The notes: a model not told the origin generated them from the sequence alone. DNA of 64,000 nt from Candidatus Rifleibacteriota bacterium (GCA_015233155.1 JADFYG010000025.1:17750-81749), one strand, 5' to 3'. Numbered from the stretch's first letter, positions 36,047 to 45,633 are shown. Program-made: numbers and translations.

Positions 36047-36120
36047 CAATTTCAGGGCGCTCAGGGCGCGAATCATCGTGCCCTGAGCGCCCTGAAATTG
36101 GGGCGCGATGATTCGCGCCC
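36047..36120. repeat. Compound palindrome with two mutually exclusive hairpins
   Basis: Arms 36047-36067 and 36080-36100 are perfect 21-base inverted repeats around the loop gcgaatcatcgt. A second perfect pair (gggcgcgaatcatcg at 36064-36078 and cgatgattcgcgccc at 36106-36120) uses the loop plus part of the first arm, so only one hairpin can form at a time. It sits between moaA and the 3' end of the Cys-rich protein gene on the same strand. It is related in sequence to the repeat at 56301. Confidence 0.75.
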
Positions 36121-36129
36121 CAGCAGAAT

Positions 36130-36666
36130 TCACTTACTGTCCTTTTTCTCTTCCTTATTCATGTTCATGGATCCGCTGGCGTCAGGACATACACCTGGTT
36201 TTGCGCCGGGTTTGATGCATGCCGGGCAACAATAGAAGGTGATCTTGTTGTCATTTATGCTGAATACGTCAGCCTTTGCGGGTTCACCGGTCTGTGGGCA
36301 TTTGCCATCCTTATTCGTGATAGTCAAAGGAACTTCTTTTGCATCCTTAATTTTAGCGATCGCGGCCTTCGGATCCTTGGTGAATTCAGGAATACATCCC
36401 TTGCAGCAGAAGTGATAAACCTTGCCATCATAAATCAGCGCAAATTCGGGTTTGGCCTCTTTCCCCTTGATGGGGCAGAGTTTATACTGAACATCCACAA
36501 GTTTTTCCGGAAGTGTTGCGGCTGGGGCAGCGGCATCGGTTTTCGCGGCTGGCGCTGGAACATCAGCTTTCGCGGCGGTCTGTGCCGGGGCCTTTTCTTC
36601 TGCGGAAACCATCATCGGGAAAGCAAATAGACCGAACAGTGCAAGGAAAGGCAAACAACGTTTCAT
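36130..36666 (-). CDS. Secreted Cys-rich (YHS/TRASH-like) metal-binding protein
   Basis: This 178-residue protein has a signal peptide (LALFGLFAFPMMVSA) and an Ala/Pro/Lys linker. Two similar Cys modules follow: CPIKGKEAKPEFALIYDGKV with HFCCKGCIPEF, then CPQTGEPAKADVFSINDNKI with FYCCPACIKP. This spacing is that of YHS/TRASH treble-clef metal sites, associated with copper or other soft metals. The ATG at 36666 has GGAGGAATCT before it; the ORF-track start 219 codons upstream is not real. Periplasmic metal binding is inferred. Confidence 0.78.
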   Translation of the reverse strand: MKRCLPFLALFGLFAFPMMVSAEEKAPAQTAAKADVPAPAAKTDAAAPAATLPEKLVDVQYKLCPIKGKEAKPEFALIYDGKVYHFCCKGCIPEFTKDPKAAIAKIKDAKEVPLTITNKDGKCPQTGEPAKADVFSINDNKITFYCCPACIKPGAKPGVCPDASGSMNMNKEEKKDSK

Positions 36667-36797
36667 AGATTCCTCCTGAAATAATTTTCGATGCTGATAG
36701 CACCGAATGAGTTCTGATGATACCACACCCAAAAAATTTGGACAGCTGTTGAAAAACCGTTTTTCATTTGAGGTCAGTTCCATTGCGGCTGGCAAAT

Positions 36798-36806
36798 TGA
36801 TATAAT
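36798..36806 (+). promoter_or_regulatory. Extended -10 promoter for the receiver-HPt gene
   Basis: TGATATAAT is a TGn plus consensus -10, with a weak TTCCAT at a spacing of 17. It lies 45 bases before the ATG at 36851 in the divergent gap with the Cys-rich protein gene. Confidence 0.55.
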
Positions 36807-36850
36807 TGATCCACGGAAGACACAACCCATAGAAAGACGACAGGGCACAC

Positions 36851-38635
36851 ATGGCTAATAACTGTGATCTCGCGAACTTCAGCGTCCAAAACATGACCAG
36901 ATGCGGACGAGATATCCGTTTGCTGGGTGATAGCGCGGATTGCATGGAGGAAGCCGCAAATAGAATTGCGACATACCTGCGTAGCACTCTTTTGTGCGGC
37001 GAGACTGGCTCAAAGGCATGTGCCCTCGTCCGTTTATTTAAAACCAGCAGTTTTTCGAGTCTTGAGTCAGATCTGCAAAATTTTGTCCGCAGTCGCCTGG
37101 AAAATGAGTCTGTATCACCGGATATGAAATGTCTTGTTCTCCTTGCAACAGCCGGGGAAGAATATGAATGGAACTCAAAAGGTAAATCGACAGGACATAT
37201 GGTGATTCCTCTTCCGAACGAGGAAGTCATTCGGAAGGTGCCCATGATACACAATCTTATCAGCGAGATGGGATTAAGTATTAGCAGTGTAATCAGGCCT
37301 GATCCTGGTCTGATAATGTGCATGGAACAGAAACAATATGGTGTCTTTTTTGTGCCTGAGGCGCGTGGCTGTTCTCACATTCCCGCGCAAAATGAATTTG
37401 TCATACCTTATGGTATACGGTCTGTACTTGGATTTGGAGGACAATTTCCATCGGGCGATATCTACGTGGTTATAATGTTTTTAAAGATCCCACTTTCAGT
37501 TGAAACTGCCGATCTTTTCAAGCCCCTGGCTCTTGACGTGAAGGTTGCGCTGCTGCCTCACGCAGATGCTGTTTTCGGGAACATGGATGCCACGACAAAC
37601 AGAGCAAGCCAAAAGCGAAAAGAAGCTCTCAGATCTGAAATCGGAGCTTTGAAAGAGCTGCTTGAAACCCGTGAAAAGAGTGTAATTGAGCAATCTGACA
37701 GACTATATAAGGAAATTTCCACCAGAAAACGGGTGGAGAAAGACCTCTTACAAGCCAAGGAAGAAGCCGATGAGGCCAATCGTGTCGTGAACGAATATAT
37801 TACCGACATGAATTCGGAGTCAGACAAAGCACAATTTGCACCAGGACGGACGCTACCGAAGTGTAGTCAACGCAGTTTGAGAGTACTTCTTGCGGAAGAC
37901 AATTCCGTGAACCGAACTATAGTCAGGTCCATGCTCGAAAAATGCGGTCATACTGTGACCGTCGCCGTTGATGGAAAAGAGGCGATTTCTTTTTTCGAAA
38001 ACGAAAAGCCCTTTGATCTCATCCTCATGGATGTGCAGATGCCCGAAATGGACGGACTGGAAGCTACGGCATTTATTAGAAAAAAAGAAAAGAGTTCCGG
38101 AGGACATGTTCCTATTATAGCTCTTACCGGTCAATCCATGAAAGAAGCCCGGGATATATGCATGAAAGCGGGTATGGACGACTATATTTCCAAACCCCTC
38201 AGAGCTGATAACATTTTCTCTATTATAGAAAGAGTTGTTCCATCACCGCCTGCGAACGCTACAAATACAAAGTCCGCGTTTGACACACCCGGAGGAGATG
38301 TTTTCGATCTGGAAGACGCCCTTTCCTTCATGAACAAAGACCTGAATATCCTAGGGCATGCAGTGAAAATATTTATCCGGGAGTGCCCGGTCATGCTATC
38401 GGATATCCGTTCCGCCATCGATGCCGGGAAACCCACTGCACTCAGTATGGCCGCACACAAGCTCAAAGGATCGGTTGCTAATTTCTCCGCCCGGCATGTT
38501 CATGAGCGTGCCCTGGCACTTGAGAAGTTAGGCAAAGGTGGCGACCTGAACGGAGCGAAGGAAGGACTGACAGCCCTGGAAAAGGAAATTGATCGATTAC
38601 TCATAGCGTTTGCTCCGTTTGCCGCAACAAATTGA
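36851..38635 (+). CDS. Receiver-HPt signalling protein without kinase core
   Basis: This 594-residue protein has an unrecognised N-terminal domain (1-245, probably sensory and cytoplasmic), then a coiled coil (255-315). Where a hybrid kinase would carry its H-box there is NEYITDMNSESDKAQF, and no ATPase domain follows. A receiver domain (345-460) has the phospho-acceptor Asp394 in LILMDVQMPEMDG and Lys449 in SKPL. The HPt domain (490-590) has His536 in AAHKLKGSVANF. It looks like a hybrid kinase whose HisKA and HATPase domains were deleted in frame. It would work as a phosphorelay intermediate fed by a separate kinase. Weak ribosome site (AGGG). Confidence 0.78.
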   Translation: MANNCDLANFSVQNMTRCGRDIRLLGDSADCMEEAANRIATYLRSTLLCGETGSKACALVRLFKTSSFSSLESDLQNFVRSRLENESVSPDMKCLVLLATAGEEYEWNSKGKSTGHMVIPLPNEEVIRKVPMIHNLISEMGLSISSVIRPDPGLIMCMEQKQYGVFFVPEARGCSHIPAQNEFVIPYGIRSVLGFGGQFPSGDIYVVIMFLKIPLSVETADLFKPLALDVKVALLPHADAVFGNMDATTNRASQKRKEALRSEIGALKELLETREKSVIEQSDRLYKEISTRKRVEKDLLQAKEEADEANRVVNEYITDMNSESDKAQFAPGRTLPKCSQRSLRVLLAEDNSVNRTIVRSMLEKCGHTVTVAVDGKEAISFFENEKPFDLILMDVQMPEMDGLEATAFIRKKEKSSGGHVPIIALTGQSMKEARDICMKAGMDDYISKPLRADNIFSIIERVVPSPPANATNTKSAFDTPGGDVFDLEDALSFMNKDLNILGHAVKIFIRECPVMLSDIRSAIDAGKPTALSMAAHKLKGSVANFSARHVHERALALEKLGKGGDLNGAKEGLTALEKEIDRLLIAFAPFAATN

Positions 38636-38704
38636 GGCAAAACAGCGAGACTCGCAAACCATTGTGAATTGGCGACATGATTAGACGTCAAACAGGGGAT
38701 TATC

Positions 38705-39184
38705 GTGAATAGTATTCGACAGGCGACAATCGATGATTTAGAAATAATTGTCAAAATGCGAATTGCCTTTTTTGAAGAAATGAAAAACAATCCGAATATA
38801 AAAGACGATTCACATTTTGTCCAAAAAACGAGAGAATATTTCAATAAGAAGCTTGGAAATAAAGACATAATTATCTGGTTAATAGAGCGAGAATCTTTCG
38901 TCGTTTCAACGGGTGGTTTAATACTGTTCGAAGGTGCTCCGACTCTTAAAAATGTTAATGGACTGGAAGGATATATCTTTAACATGTTTACCGTTTCAAA
39001 ATATCGCCGACAAGGCCTGTCACAAATAATTATAAATGAAATAATCAGTTACGCTAAATTCAACCATATTTCAAGATTATGGCTGAAGTCAACCAAAGAT
39101 GGCTTCTCCGGATATTTGAAGAATGGCTTTACATTGATTAACGGGGAACTTGACGAAAATCCGCATATGGAGCTGATATTCTGA
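38705..39184 (+). CDS. GNAT family N-acetyltransferase
   Basis: This 159-residue protein has the acetyl-CoA loop region FTVSKYRRQGLSQIIINEII (V-x-x-x-x-R-x-x-G-x-A/S). The opening SIRQATIDDLEIIVKMR is the usual GNAT first strand and helix. It starts with GTG. The gene is clearly richer in A and T than those around it and uses many AAA/AAT/ATA codons, which suggests acquisition by transfer. The substrate is unknown. Confidence 0.8.
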   Translation: MNSIRQATIDDLEIIVKMRIAFFEEMKNNPNIKDDSHFVQKTREYFNKKLGNKDIIIWLIERESFVVSTGGLILFEGAPTLKNVNGLEGYIFNMFTVSKYRRQGLSQIIINEIISYAKFNHISRLWLKSTKDGFSGYLKNGFTLINGELDENPHMELIF

Positions 39185-39215
39185 GATGATTAGTCACGTC
39201 AAAAGAGATTGAGCT

Positions 39216-39857
39216 GTGCATAATATACGTTTTTCCACATGGGTATTTTGCGCTGTCATACTTTTTTCCGTTATCTTCGCCGCCGACTGTTCGACCGGCA
39301 CCTCCGGCTCAGGAAAGATAAAGACTGAGCACAGAACACTGGGCGAATTCAAGTACATTAACCTTACCGGAAACTATATCGTGACTATCGAAACCGGACA
39401 ATCAGAACATGCCGTAGACGTAACCATTGATGACAATCTGGTGACCCTGGTCAAGACCGAGACAGTCGACGGAATTCTGAAGGTTTCCCACCAATCCGAC
39501 ATAAAACCAACCAAGCGAATCGGGCTCAGGATCTCGATGAAGGAGATTGCCACCCTGAGCGTTGTTGGCATGGGGCAGATAGAAGCAAAAAACATTTCAG
39601 GCAATACTTTCAAACTCAGGCTTGTCGGCGGCGCAACAAATATTTTCTTAAGCGGAGCCGTCGATAACTTATTGGTAGCAGGGGAGGCCGGAAATATCAA
39701 AGCCGGCGATCTCAAAGCAAAATGCGTCGACATCGCTCTTGGCTCTGGACACGCCGAGGTTTTCGCGTCCGAGTCGCTGACCGCACAGGGCAACGTCGAG
39801 TATTATGGCAATCCACTTAAGGTAGTCAGCAGCGGAAATGTTACCAGGAAAAATTGA
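39216..39857 (+). CDS. GIN-domain (DUF2807) envelope protein, possible lipoprotein
   Basis: This 213-residue protein begins at a GTG with a hydrophobic signal (WVFCAVILFSVIFAADC). The Cys at its end could be lipidated, but the box AADC is not canonical. The rest is a right-handed beta-solenoid typical of the GIN 'auto-transporter adhesin head' family: EFKYINLTGNYIVTIETGQ, LVGGATNIFLSGAVDNLLVAG and GSGHAEVFASESLTAQG. Likely outer-envelope located. Role unknown. Confidence 0.8.
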   Translation: MHNIRFSTWVFCAVILFSVIFAADCSTGTSGSGKIKTEHRTLGEFKYINLTGNYIVTIETGQSEHAVDVTIDDNLVTLVKTETVDGILKVSHQSDIKPTKRIGLRISMKEIATLSVVGMGQIEAKNISGNTFKLRLVGGATNIFLSGAVDNLLVAGEAGNIKAGDLKAKCVDIALGSGHAEVFASESLTAQGNVEYYGNPLKVVSSGNVTRKN

Positions 39858-39876
39858 TGATTTTGGATGATTCTTT

Positions 39877-42747
39877 TTGATCAGGGAAAAATTGAGAGCC
39901 GAAACAGTTGAGATGGAGCGGCTTTTCGCAGGTCTCGTCAGACTTCTCGAAGTGGAAGGTGAGTATGTATCCCATCTGACTGCGCTGTATTTCCTTGGGC
40001 AGTGGCCGCATCTTCCGGATGTGTTAACCGTCGTTTCTCCCCGCAGACGTCGGCCAAGAACTCTTGAGGGCCGGCCTCTTGTATTCATTTTACTTCCCCC
40101 TGAACGCCTGAAACCGGTACAAAAAATTTCAATGTCGTCAGGTACGCTGACGGTATCAACGCTTGAAAAAACTCTGATAGATATGGCTGCATATCTCGAT
40201 TATGCGCCCCCAATAGATGATTTTGCAGGTCTGTTCGTCTCGTCGTTCTTTTCTCCATCTCTCCTGTTGCAGACGGCCATCCACAGCACGGATTCAGTGC
40301 TTAAACGTATCTCATGGTTTCTTGGATTCACCGGTTTAACGGCCTCTCCTGAAATTCCATGGGAATCCATGACTCGTACCCCCATCAAGCTGGACCCGCG
40401 TGTGAATAGCGAAGATACCCTCTGGGACGCGCGCTTTTACTTGCGTTTTCCGAAGAAGTTACTTTCTCTCTGTCTGCCAGAGCCAGTGAGAGGCTTGCCG
40501 GATGAAATATGTGAATGGATCGAGTTGCGCCAATATCGAGGCTTTATTGATGAGACCATCAGAGCAGGTTCTGTAATTTTGCGTGAAGAGTCCTCTGCAG
40601 TCGCCAAATCCCGCATGGAGGATTTTTTCAGGCAAATGCTGGAAGATGTCGTGAACACTGCTCTTGAATCTTTTCTACTGGCTCATGTCGATGAACTTAT
40701 ATACAACCGGCGCAAAGAATCCCGGGTTCACCCGACGAAGTTGATTGGCGTGAGTTCATCAAGCCCCGCCACACACAGAAAGGCCGGTCATGGCACTCCC
40801 GGAAATGGAGTGCCTCTTATTTTCAACCGATGGTTTGAGCAACACCCGGAAGCATTCGAGCGCATTCGCCCAGCCATCACAGCATGGGTCCGCCGGCATC
40901 TGCGATCATCCAACCCGGAAAAACTCGAAACAGCATTTTATTTCGGGCATCGCCTGGGCCTCACCGATGAAGTCCTGGAATCCATAGGTTCCAGGGGCAC
41001 GGCGCTCATGAACAGTGGCCGGGAACGCGTTATCGCGAGTATCGTCACCTGGCATCTCGCGCGTGGCGTTCCCCTCCCCCACTCCGTATATATTGTCGCG
41101 GCAAGGTCAGCCGGACGCCGAGGTTGTCTGGACGAAGCCCTGGAGATTGTCGAAACAGGGCGCAAAGTCGGAGAAGTTCGCGGAATCACCGCAACTGAGA
41201 CGGGTGAGCTTGCCTATGCGGCAGGGAACGCGTTGCGCATGCTGCATCGATTCGATCGGGCACTTCCCGAACTCTTCCTCTCTCGTGAATGCTTCGAAGT
41301 TGCTAAAGATATTCGCGGACTGGTGGCGGTTAATACGGCCATGGGAAATCTCTATTTCGATCGGGGAATGAGTCGGCAAGCCCGTACTTGGTATATGCGG
41401 GCTCTCAGTTGTGCCCGTGAGGTCCGAGACATGGATGCCCAGGCGTCACTACTCGGACATCTTGCAATGATCGAGAGTGATTCGTGCCATCTGCGACGCG
41501 CGATCCTGCTTTTTTCGCGTGCGCTCATGTTGCAGAAAGCCGGACGCAACCGTTGGAGCACCGGCATAATTTTGATAGCCCGGGGGAAAGCGTACCTTCA
41601 GACAGGATATATAACGAAGGCCTCGCGAGATTTTCAGGAAGCGCTTGCTATAAAGACGGAGCTACGCCATCAGGCCGGGATTGACGAATGTATGGCGATG
41701 CTCGCCTGGATCTCGGAACTCAACGGTCGTTCCGCCGCCGCCAAGTCATGGTGGTCAGCGATTCATGAAAGCAACCAGGGGAAGGAACCGCGTGTCATAT
41801 TCCTCGTGAAAACCATTCGATCGATGGCAACATTGTTTCGGGGCAACTTCGAAGAAGCTGTTACGCAGTATCGCGAAACGCTTGATTTTGCACGCGCCAA
41901 TGATATTTCTTCAAACGACGAGGGTGTCTCGCTTCACGGCATCGGAATGTGTCTGGCGTGGCTGGGCAAACCAGGTGCAATCGAATCACTCCTGGAAGCA
42001 AAGTCGCTCATAGGACCAGACTCCGGACGTCTTCAAATGAGGCTGGTCAATATCTTCGGATTTCTCCATTTTCCTGAGGCATTCGCCGACGTTTCGATTC
42101 AATCTGAACTTGAAGCAGTTATTGAAGCGCAGGCCTTTGACCCCTTCTGGGGCTGGTATGCGTGCAGTCTGCGCGAGCTGAATAATCCAGCCGCTGATAC
42201 ATTTCTGTCATATCACATGCAGCGCACCCCTCCGACAATGCTGCAACTTCTTCAGGAGTTGATTCCTGCTATCGGTTCGGTAATTGCGGGTTTCGAAAAG
42301 CGGTTGGAGCGGGCAGCCGAATTTTTCACTCATGTTATTGACGGTGAAACACGGCCAATGCATGTCGACGATTACCGGATATGGGCACACAACCGGCATC
42401 CTGGGACTCTTGTATTCGACGCTCCCGGTGGACATGTGACATATGAGGCGCGAAGCATGAAAGTGAAGCATGGCTCGCTCGCTCACGGTATCCTGACAAG
42501 TCTTGTTTCAGCGTATCCACGGCCGGTACAAGCGGATGCGCTGTTCCGGTCGGTATGGGGAACTCCTTTCGATCCCGAGTGCGATCCGGCGGCGTTGAAA
42601 AGTGCCATAGGAAGACTCAGGCGACAGCTTCGCTCCATTCATCCCGGTATATGGCTTCGGAGAAAAATTTCCGGTCAGGAAACTCATAACATCCCCGGCA
42701 GCATTCGACTTGTTTTTCCGTGCCGATGGGAGGCTGTACTCTCATGA
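39877..42747 (+). CDS. AbiEi-like / TPR / winged-helix regulator
   Basis: This 956-residue protein has three recognisable parts. Residues 25-120 (VSHLTALYFLGQWPHLPDV, TLTVSTLEKTLIDMAAYLD) resemble the core of AbiEi-type type IV antitoxins. Residues about 330-770 are a chain of TPR-like helices (ALRMLHRFDRALPELFLSRE, RALMLQKAGRNRWSTGIILI). Residues 840-950 form an OmpR-type winged-helix DNA-binding domain (PVQADALFRSVWG, LKSAIGRLRRQLRSI). The start is unclear: TTG at 39877 or ATG at 39913. There is no AbiEii nucleotidyltransferase next to it. It could be a stand-alone transcription factor derived from an antitoxin. Confidence 0.72.
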   Translation: MIREKLRAETVEMERLFAGLVRLLEVEGEYVSHLTALYFLGQWPHLPDVLTVVSPRRRRPRTLEGRPLVFILLPPERLKPVQKISMSSGTLTVSTLEKTLIDMAAYLDYAPPIDDFAGLFVSSFFSPSLLLQTAIHSTDSVLKRISWFLGFTGLTASPEIPWESMTRTPIKLDPRVNSEDTLWDARFYLRFPKKLLSLCLPEPVRGLPDEICEWIELRQYRGFIDETIRAGSVILREESSAVAKSRMEDFFRQMLEDVVNTALESFLLAHVDELIYNRRKESRVHPTKLIGVSSSSPATHRKAGHGTPGNGVPLIFNRWFEQHPEAFERIRPAITAWVRRHLRSSNPEKLETAFYFGHRLGLTDEVLESIGSRGTALMNSGRERVIASIVTWHLARGVPLPHSVYIVAARSAGRRGCLDEALEIVETGRKVGEVRGITATETGELAYAAGNALRMLHRFDRALPELFLSRECFEVAKDIRGLVAVNTAMGNLYFDRGMSRQARTWYMRALSCAREVRDMDAQASLLGHLAMIESDSCHLRRAILLFSRALMLQKAGRNRWSTGIILIARGKAYLQTGYITKASRDFQEALAIKTELRHQAGIDECMAMLAWISELNGRSAAAKSWWSAIHESNQGKEPRVIFLVKTIRSMATLFRGNFEEAVTQYRETLDFARANDISSNDEGVSLHGIGMCLAWLGKPGAIESLLEAKSLIGPDSGRLQMRLVNIFGFLHFPEAFADVSIQSELEAVIEAQAFDPFWGWYACSLRELNNPAADTFLSYHMQRTPPTMLQLLQELIPAIGSVIAGFEKRLERAAEFFTHVIDGETRPMHVDDYRIWAHNRHPGTLVFDAPGGHVTYEARSMKVKHGSLAHGILTSLVSAYPRPVQADALFRSVWGTPFDPECDPAALKSAIGRLRRQLRSIHPGIWLRRKISGQETHNIPGSIRLVFPCRWEAVLS

Positions 42748-42876
42748 CTGCGGAAAGGGTACCCTCATGCGCACCGCTTCCTCGCATATTTTGTGTAACA
42801 TGTTTTAATAATTCCTGGCATCTGGTCTTTTGTGATGGCCTTGTCGCTACACTTGTAGATGCACCCTTTATAGAAC

Positions 42877-42905
42877 TTGTCGGTTGTTCTAACGATTGAT
42901 ATACT
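42877..42905 (+). promoter_or_regulatory. Sigma-70-type promoter of the secreted protein gene
   Basis: TTGTCG and TATACT are separated by 17 bases, with TGA just before the -10 (extended). The transcript would start near 42912, some 39 bases before the ATG at 42951. Confidence 0.7.
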
Positions 42906-42950
42906 TACCTCTGAACGCAGCTTTTTTGTATTGAATAAGGAGTATTGAGC

Positions 42951-43838
42951 ATGCAGATTCGACGTTCTCTCTTGGCAGTGTTGACGCTTTGTCTTTTTAT
43001 CGGTATGTCTCCGGCTTTTGCTTTTGACGGACTTGGCCCGAAGGATAAGGGATTTGATGTCCAGGCCCAGGTTTTTTCGCTGGTTCACCAGCGCTGGATG
43101 ATCGTCGACATGCTGATCAAACTCCAGGAAAATCCTTCCACCGAGGCCCAGGAAAAGTATAACAAAGAGCTTGATATCTTCAAGGAAAATGGGGTTGAGC
43201 TCGGTAAGCGTATCATCAACAGCCTCGAAGATCCGAATCGCGAAGTCATAGAGCTTGTAAGTGCGATCTACAAGTCCATGGATTCCGTAGGCCGACAGAG
43301 TTTGTATGATGCACTTGGTTATATCAAGACCTCATGCAATGTTGAGTTCCAGTCACGACTTTCCGATAAAGAGTTCCGCGATTATTTCCCTGGCTACGGT
43401 TATTCCGACCCAGGCTACAAGTATCGCAAGGGGCATGAAGTTTCCCGCGAATTCAAAGGGAATCTCTGGCAGTATGAAGAGCACACAATCACTTCTACTT
43501 TCCAGGTTGACCTTACCGTTTCTCTTGATGTGCTCGGCATGCTCAAGGGCTATGCTGCAAACGGCACTATAAAGAATCTGACCATTGGCGATCAATCAGA
43601 AATGAATGTCGGTGGGACTCCGATGATCTGCGTTAAAGTGTCATTCCAGATCGTAAAGAGCCTTGTTACGAAGACCAATCGAAAATTTGATGTGAACAAG
43701 ATCTGGTTCGAGCTTCTCCGCAGCAAGGATTCCGGCTGGGGCAACAGCGGAACCTGGGAACTCTGCGGTCAAACCTACGAAATCATCAATGAAGCTACAG
43801 GTGAAGCCGTTACAACTGAAGTAAAGCCGAGCAACTGA
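42951..43838 (+). CDS. Secreted protein of unknown function
   Basis: This 295-residue protein has a clear signal peptide (SLLAVLTLCLFIGMSPAFA, cleavage before FDGLG). The mature part is helical then beta-rich, with Tyr/Gly-rich YFPGYGYSDPGYKYRKGHE. I recognise no family. The ATG at 42951 is preceded by AAGGAG at a good distance; the ORF-track TTG is too early. A strong promoter, strong ribosome site and a good terminator suggest a well-expressed single-gene unit. Confidence 0.78.
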   Translation: MQIRRSLLAVLTLCLFIGMSPAFAFDGLGPKDKGFDVQAQVFSLVHQRWMIVDMLIKLQENPSTEAQEKYNKELDIFKENGVELGKRIINSLEDPNREVIELVSAIYKSMDSVGRQSLYDALGYIKTSCNVEFQSRLSDKEFRDYFPGYGYSDPGYKYRKGHEVSREFKGNLWQYEEHTITSTFQVDLTVSLDVLGMLKGYAANGTIKNLTIGDQSEMNVGGTPMICVKVSFQIVKSLVTKTNRKFDVNKIWFELLRSKDSGWGNSGTWELCGQTYEIINEATGEAVTTEVKPSN

Positions 43839-43861
43839 TCATATAAGCGATAAACCTTAAC

Positions 43862-43902
43862 GGGGCCGGAGCGCGCAAGCGATATCCGGCCCCTTTTATT
43901 TT
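43862..43902 (+). terminator. Rho-independent terminator
   Basis: The stem ggggccgga / tccggcccc (9 bp, perfect) has a 14-base loop and is followed by TTTTATTTT. It lies 24 bases after the stop of the secreted protein gene. Confidence 0.85.
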
Positions 43903-43992
43903 CCAAAAGTGCGAAGTCAGAGCTCAACAGCCCTCAAAAGTCATAGTTTCGCTCCTTCGGGCACTTTTTGCCCCGGGTTCAGATTTTTGCGC

Positions 43993-44021
43993 TTGAACCC
44001 CCTGATCAGGAGCGGTATAAT
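43993..44021 (+). promoter_or_regulatory. Promoter of the pntAB operon
   Basis: TTGAAC and TATAAT are separated by 17 bases. The start of transcription would be near 44028, giving a leader of about 32 bases with the AAGGAAGG ribosome site. Upstream, 43941-43965 (tcatagtttcgctccttcgg, then gcact) is repeated at 53638-53662. Confidence 0.75.
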
Positions 44022-44059
44022 GCCCATCTTCTAAGTTTGTAATTAAGGAAGGTACCCAT

Positions 44060-45622
44060 ATGCGAATCGGCGTTCCCAAAGAAATACATCAGGGCGAAAA
44101 GCGCGTCGCAACCACCCCTGACATTGCGGAAAAACTTATTAAATTAGGCTTTTCTGTAGCCGTTGAAAAAGGTGCCGGTGATCAGGCGAACTTTGCTGAC
44201 GACACTTATAAAGAAGTTGGGGTTGAAATCGTTGAAAACGTCAAGACTTTATGGGCGTCTTCCGACATCATTCTCAAGGTCAGGGCCCCGGAAGAATATC
44301 CGGAGCTTTGCATAGATGAAACCAAGCTTCTGCGTGAAGGCGGGACACTGATCAGCTTCATCTGGCCTGCTCAAAATCCGGAATTGCTGAAACGCTTAGT
44401 CGAGCGAAAATCAACAGTACTGGCAATGGACTGTGTTCCACGTATTTCCCGGGCACAGAAACTGGATGCTCTCAGTTCCATGGCCAATATTGCCGGATAT
44501 CGTGCAGTCATAGAAGCGGCACACGTTTTTGGGCGGTTTTTTACAGGTCAGATAACCGCGGCCGGGAAAGTGCCCCCTGCCAAAGTTTTTATCATCGGTG
44601 TCGGTGTCGCCGGCCTTGCCGCCATCGGGACAGCGAACGGTCTTGGTGCTATTGTCAGAGCAAATGACACCCGCCCCGAAGTAAAAGATCAGGTCAAAAG
44701 CATGGGCGCAGAATTCGTCGATGTGGACTATAAAGAAGATGGCTCAGGTGTTGGTGGTTACGCCAAAATCATGAGCGAAGGCTATCAGAAGGCGCAGAAA
44801 GAATTATTTGCCCGACAGGCTATGGAAGTGGATATAATTATCACCACGGCTCTGATACCCGGGAAACCTGCGCCAAAGCTGATAACCGCTGGCATGGTTG
44901 AATCCATGAAGCCGGGAAGCGTTATCGTGGATCTTGCGGCCGAACAGGGTGGGAACTGTGAACTTACCGTGCCTAATGAAGTCGTTGTCCGGCATGGCGT
45001 GACGATTATCGGCTATTCAGACTTGCCCAGTCGACTGGCAAAGCAGTCGAGCACGCTTTATTCCACGAATCTGTTACGAATTATCGAAGAACTCTGTCCT
45101 GCCAAAGACGGCGTAATAAGAGTAAATATGGAAGATGAGGTCATTCGCGGAACAACGGTTGTGAAGGAAGGCAGTATCACCTGGCCTCCACCTCCGGTGA
45201 AAGTCGTCGCCCCCCCCGCAAAGACTGAAGTTGCCACGGTGCCGAAGAAGGAGCTGAAAAAGCCGGCTGCCGGGCTTCCCGAGCATGTTAAGTCCGGGAT
45301 CATACTTGCACTGGGCGTCCTGATCTTCTATTTCCTGGGTGTGTCGACCCCGTCAGCTTTTATGGGCCACTTTAACGTGTTTGTACTGGCTTGCTTTGTC
45401 GGGTATCTGGTTATCTGGAATGTGAAACCCGCCCTTCATACCCCACTCATGAGTGTCACCAATGCAATCAGCAGCATTATTGCAATAGGTGCCTTGATCC
45501 AACTTTCGACTTCAAGCACTTTGCTCACTATCCTGGCAAGCCTGGCCCTGGTTTTAACCACCATCAATATGACGGGTGGTTTCTGGGTTACTCAGCGCAT
45601 GCTTGAAATGTTCAGGAAATAA
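44060..45622 (+). CDS. pntA: NAD(P) transhydrogenase subunit alpha
   Basis: This 520-residue protein has an N-terminal NAD(H)-binding domain I ([50 protein letters not shown]) followed by a Pro/Ala/Lys linker and three to four membrane helices ([20 protein letters not shown] onward). It is the single-chain alpha of the E. coli type (about 510). With PntB it uses the proton gradient to drive hydride transfer from NADH to NADP+. AAGGAAGG lies before the ATG. pntB begins 11 bases after its stop. Confidence 0.94.
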   Translation: MRIGVPKEIHQGEKRVATTPDIAEKLIKLGFSVAVEKGAGDQANFADDTYKEVGVEIVENVKTLWASSDIILKVRAPEEYPELCIDETKLLREGGTLISFIWPAQNPELLKRLVERKSTVLAMDCVPRISRAQKLDALSSMANIAGYRAVIEAAHVFGRFFTGQITAAGKVPPAKVFIIGVGVAGLAAIGTANGLGAIVRANDTRPEVKDQVKSMGAEFVDVDYKEDGSGVGGYAKIMSEGYQKAQKELFARQAMEVDIIITTALIPGKPAPKLITAGMVESMKPGSVIVDLAAEQGGNCELTVPNEVVVRHGVTIIGYSDLPSRLAKQSSTLYSTNLLRIIEELCPAKDGVIRVNMEDEVIRGTTVVKEGSITWPPPPVKVVAPPAKTEVATVPKKELKKPAAGLPEHVKSGIILALGVLIFYFLGVSTPSAFMGHFNVFVLACFVGYLVIWNVKPALHTPLMSVTNAISSIIAIGALIQLSTSSTLLTILASLALVLTTINMTGGFWVTQRMLEMFRK

Positions 45623-45633
45623 GGAGAAACCTC

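Noticed and set aside
36667-37323. Upstream extension of the Cys-rich protein ORF (397 codons in the track)
   Set aside because: It overlaps the receiver-HPt gene on the other strand, and the signal peptide with a perfect ribosome site begins at 36666.
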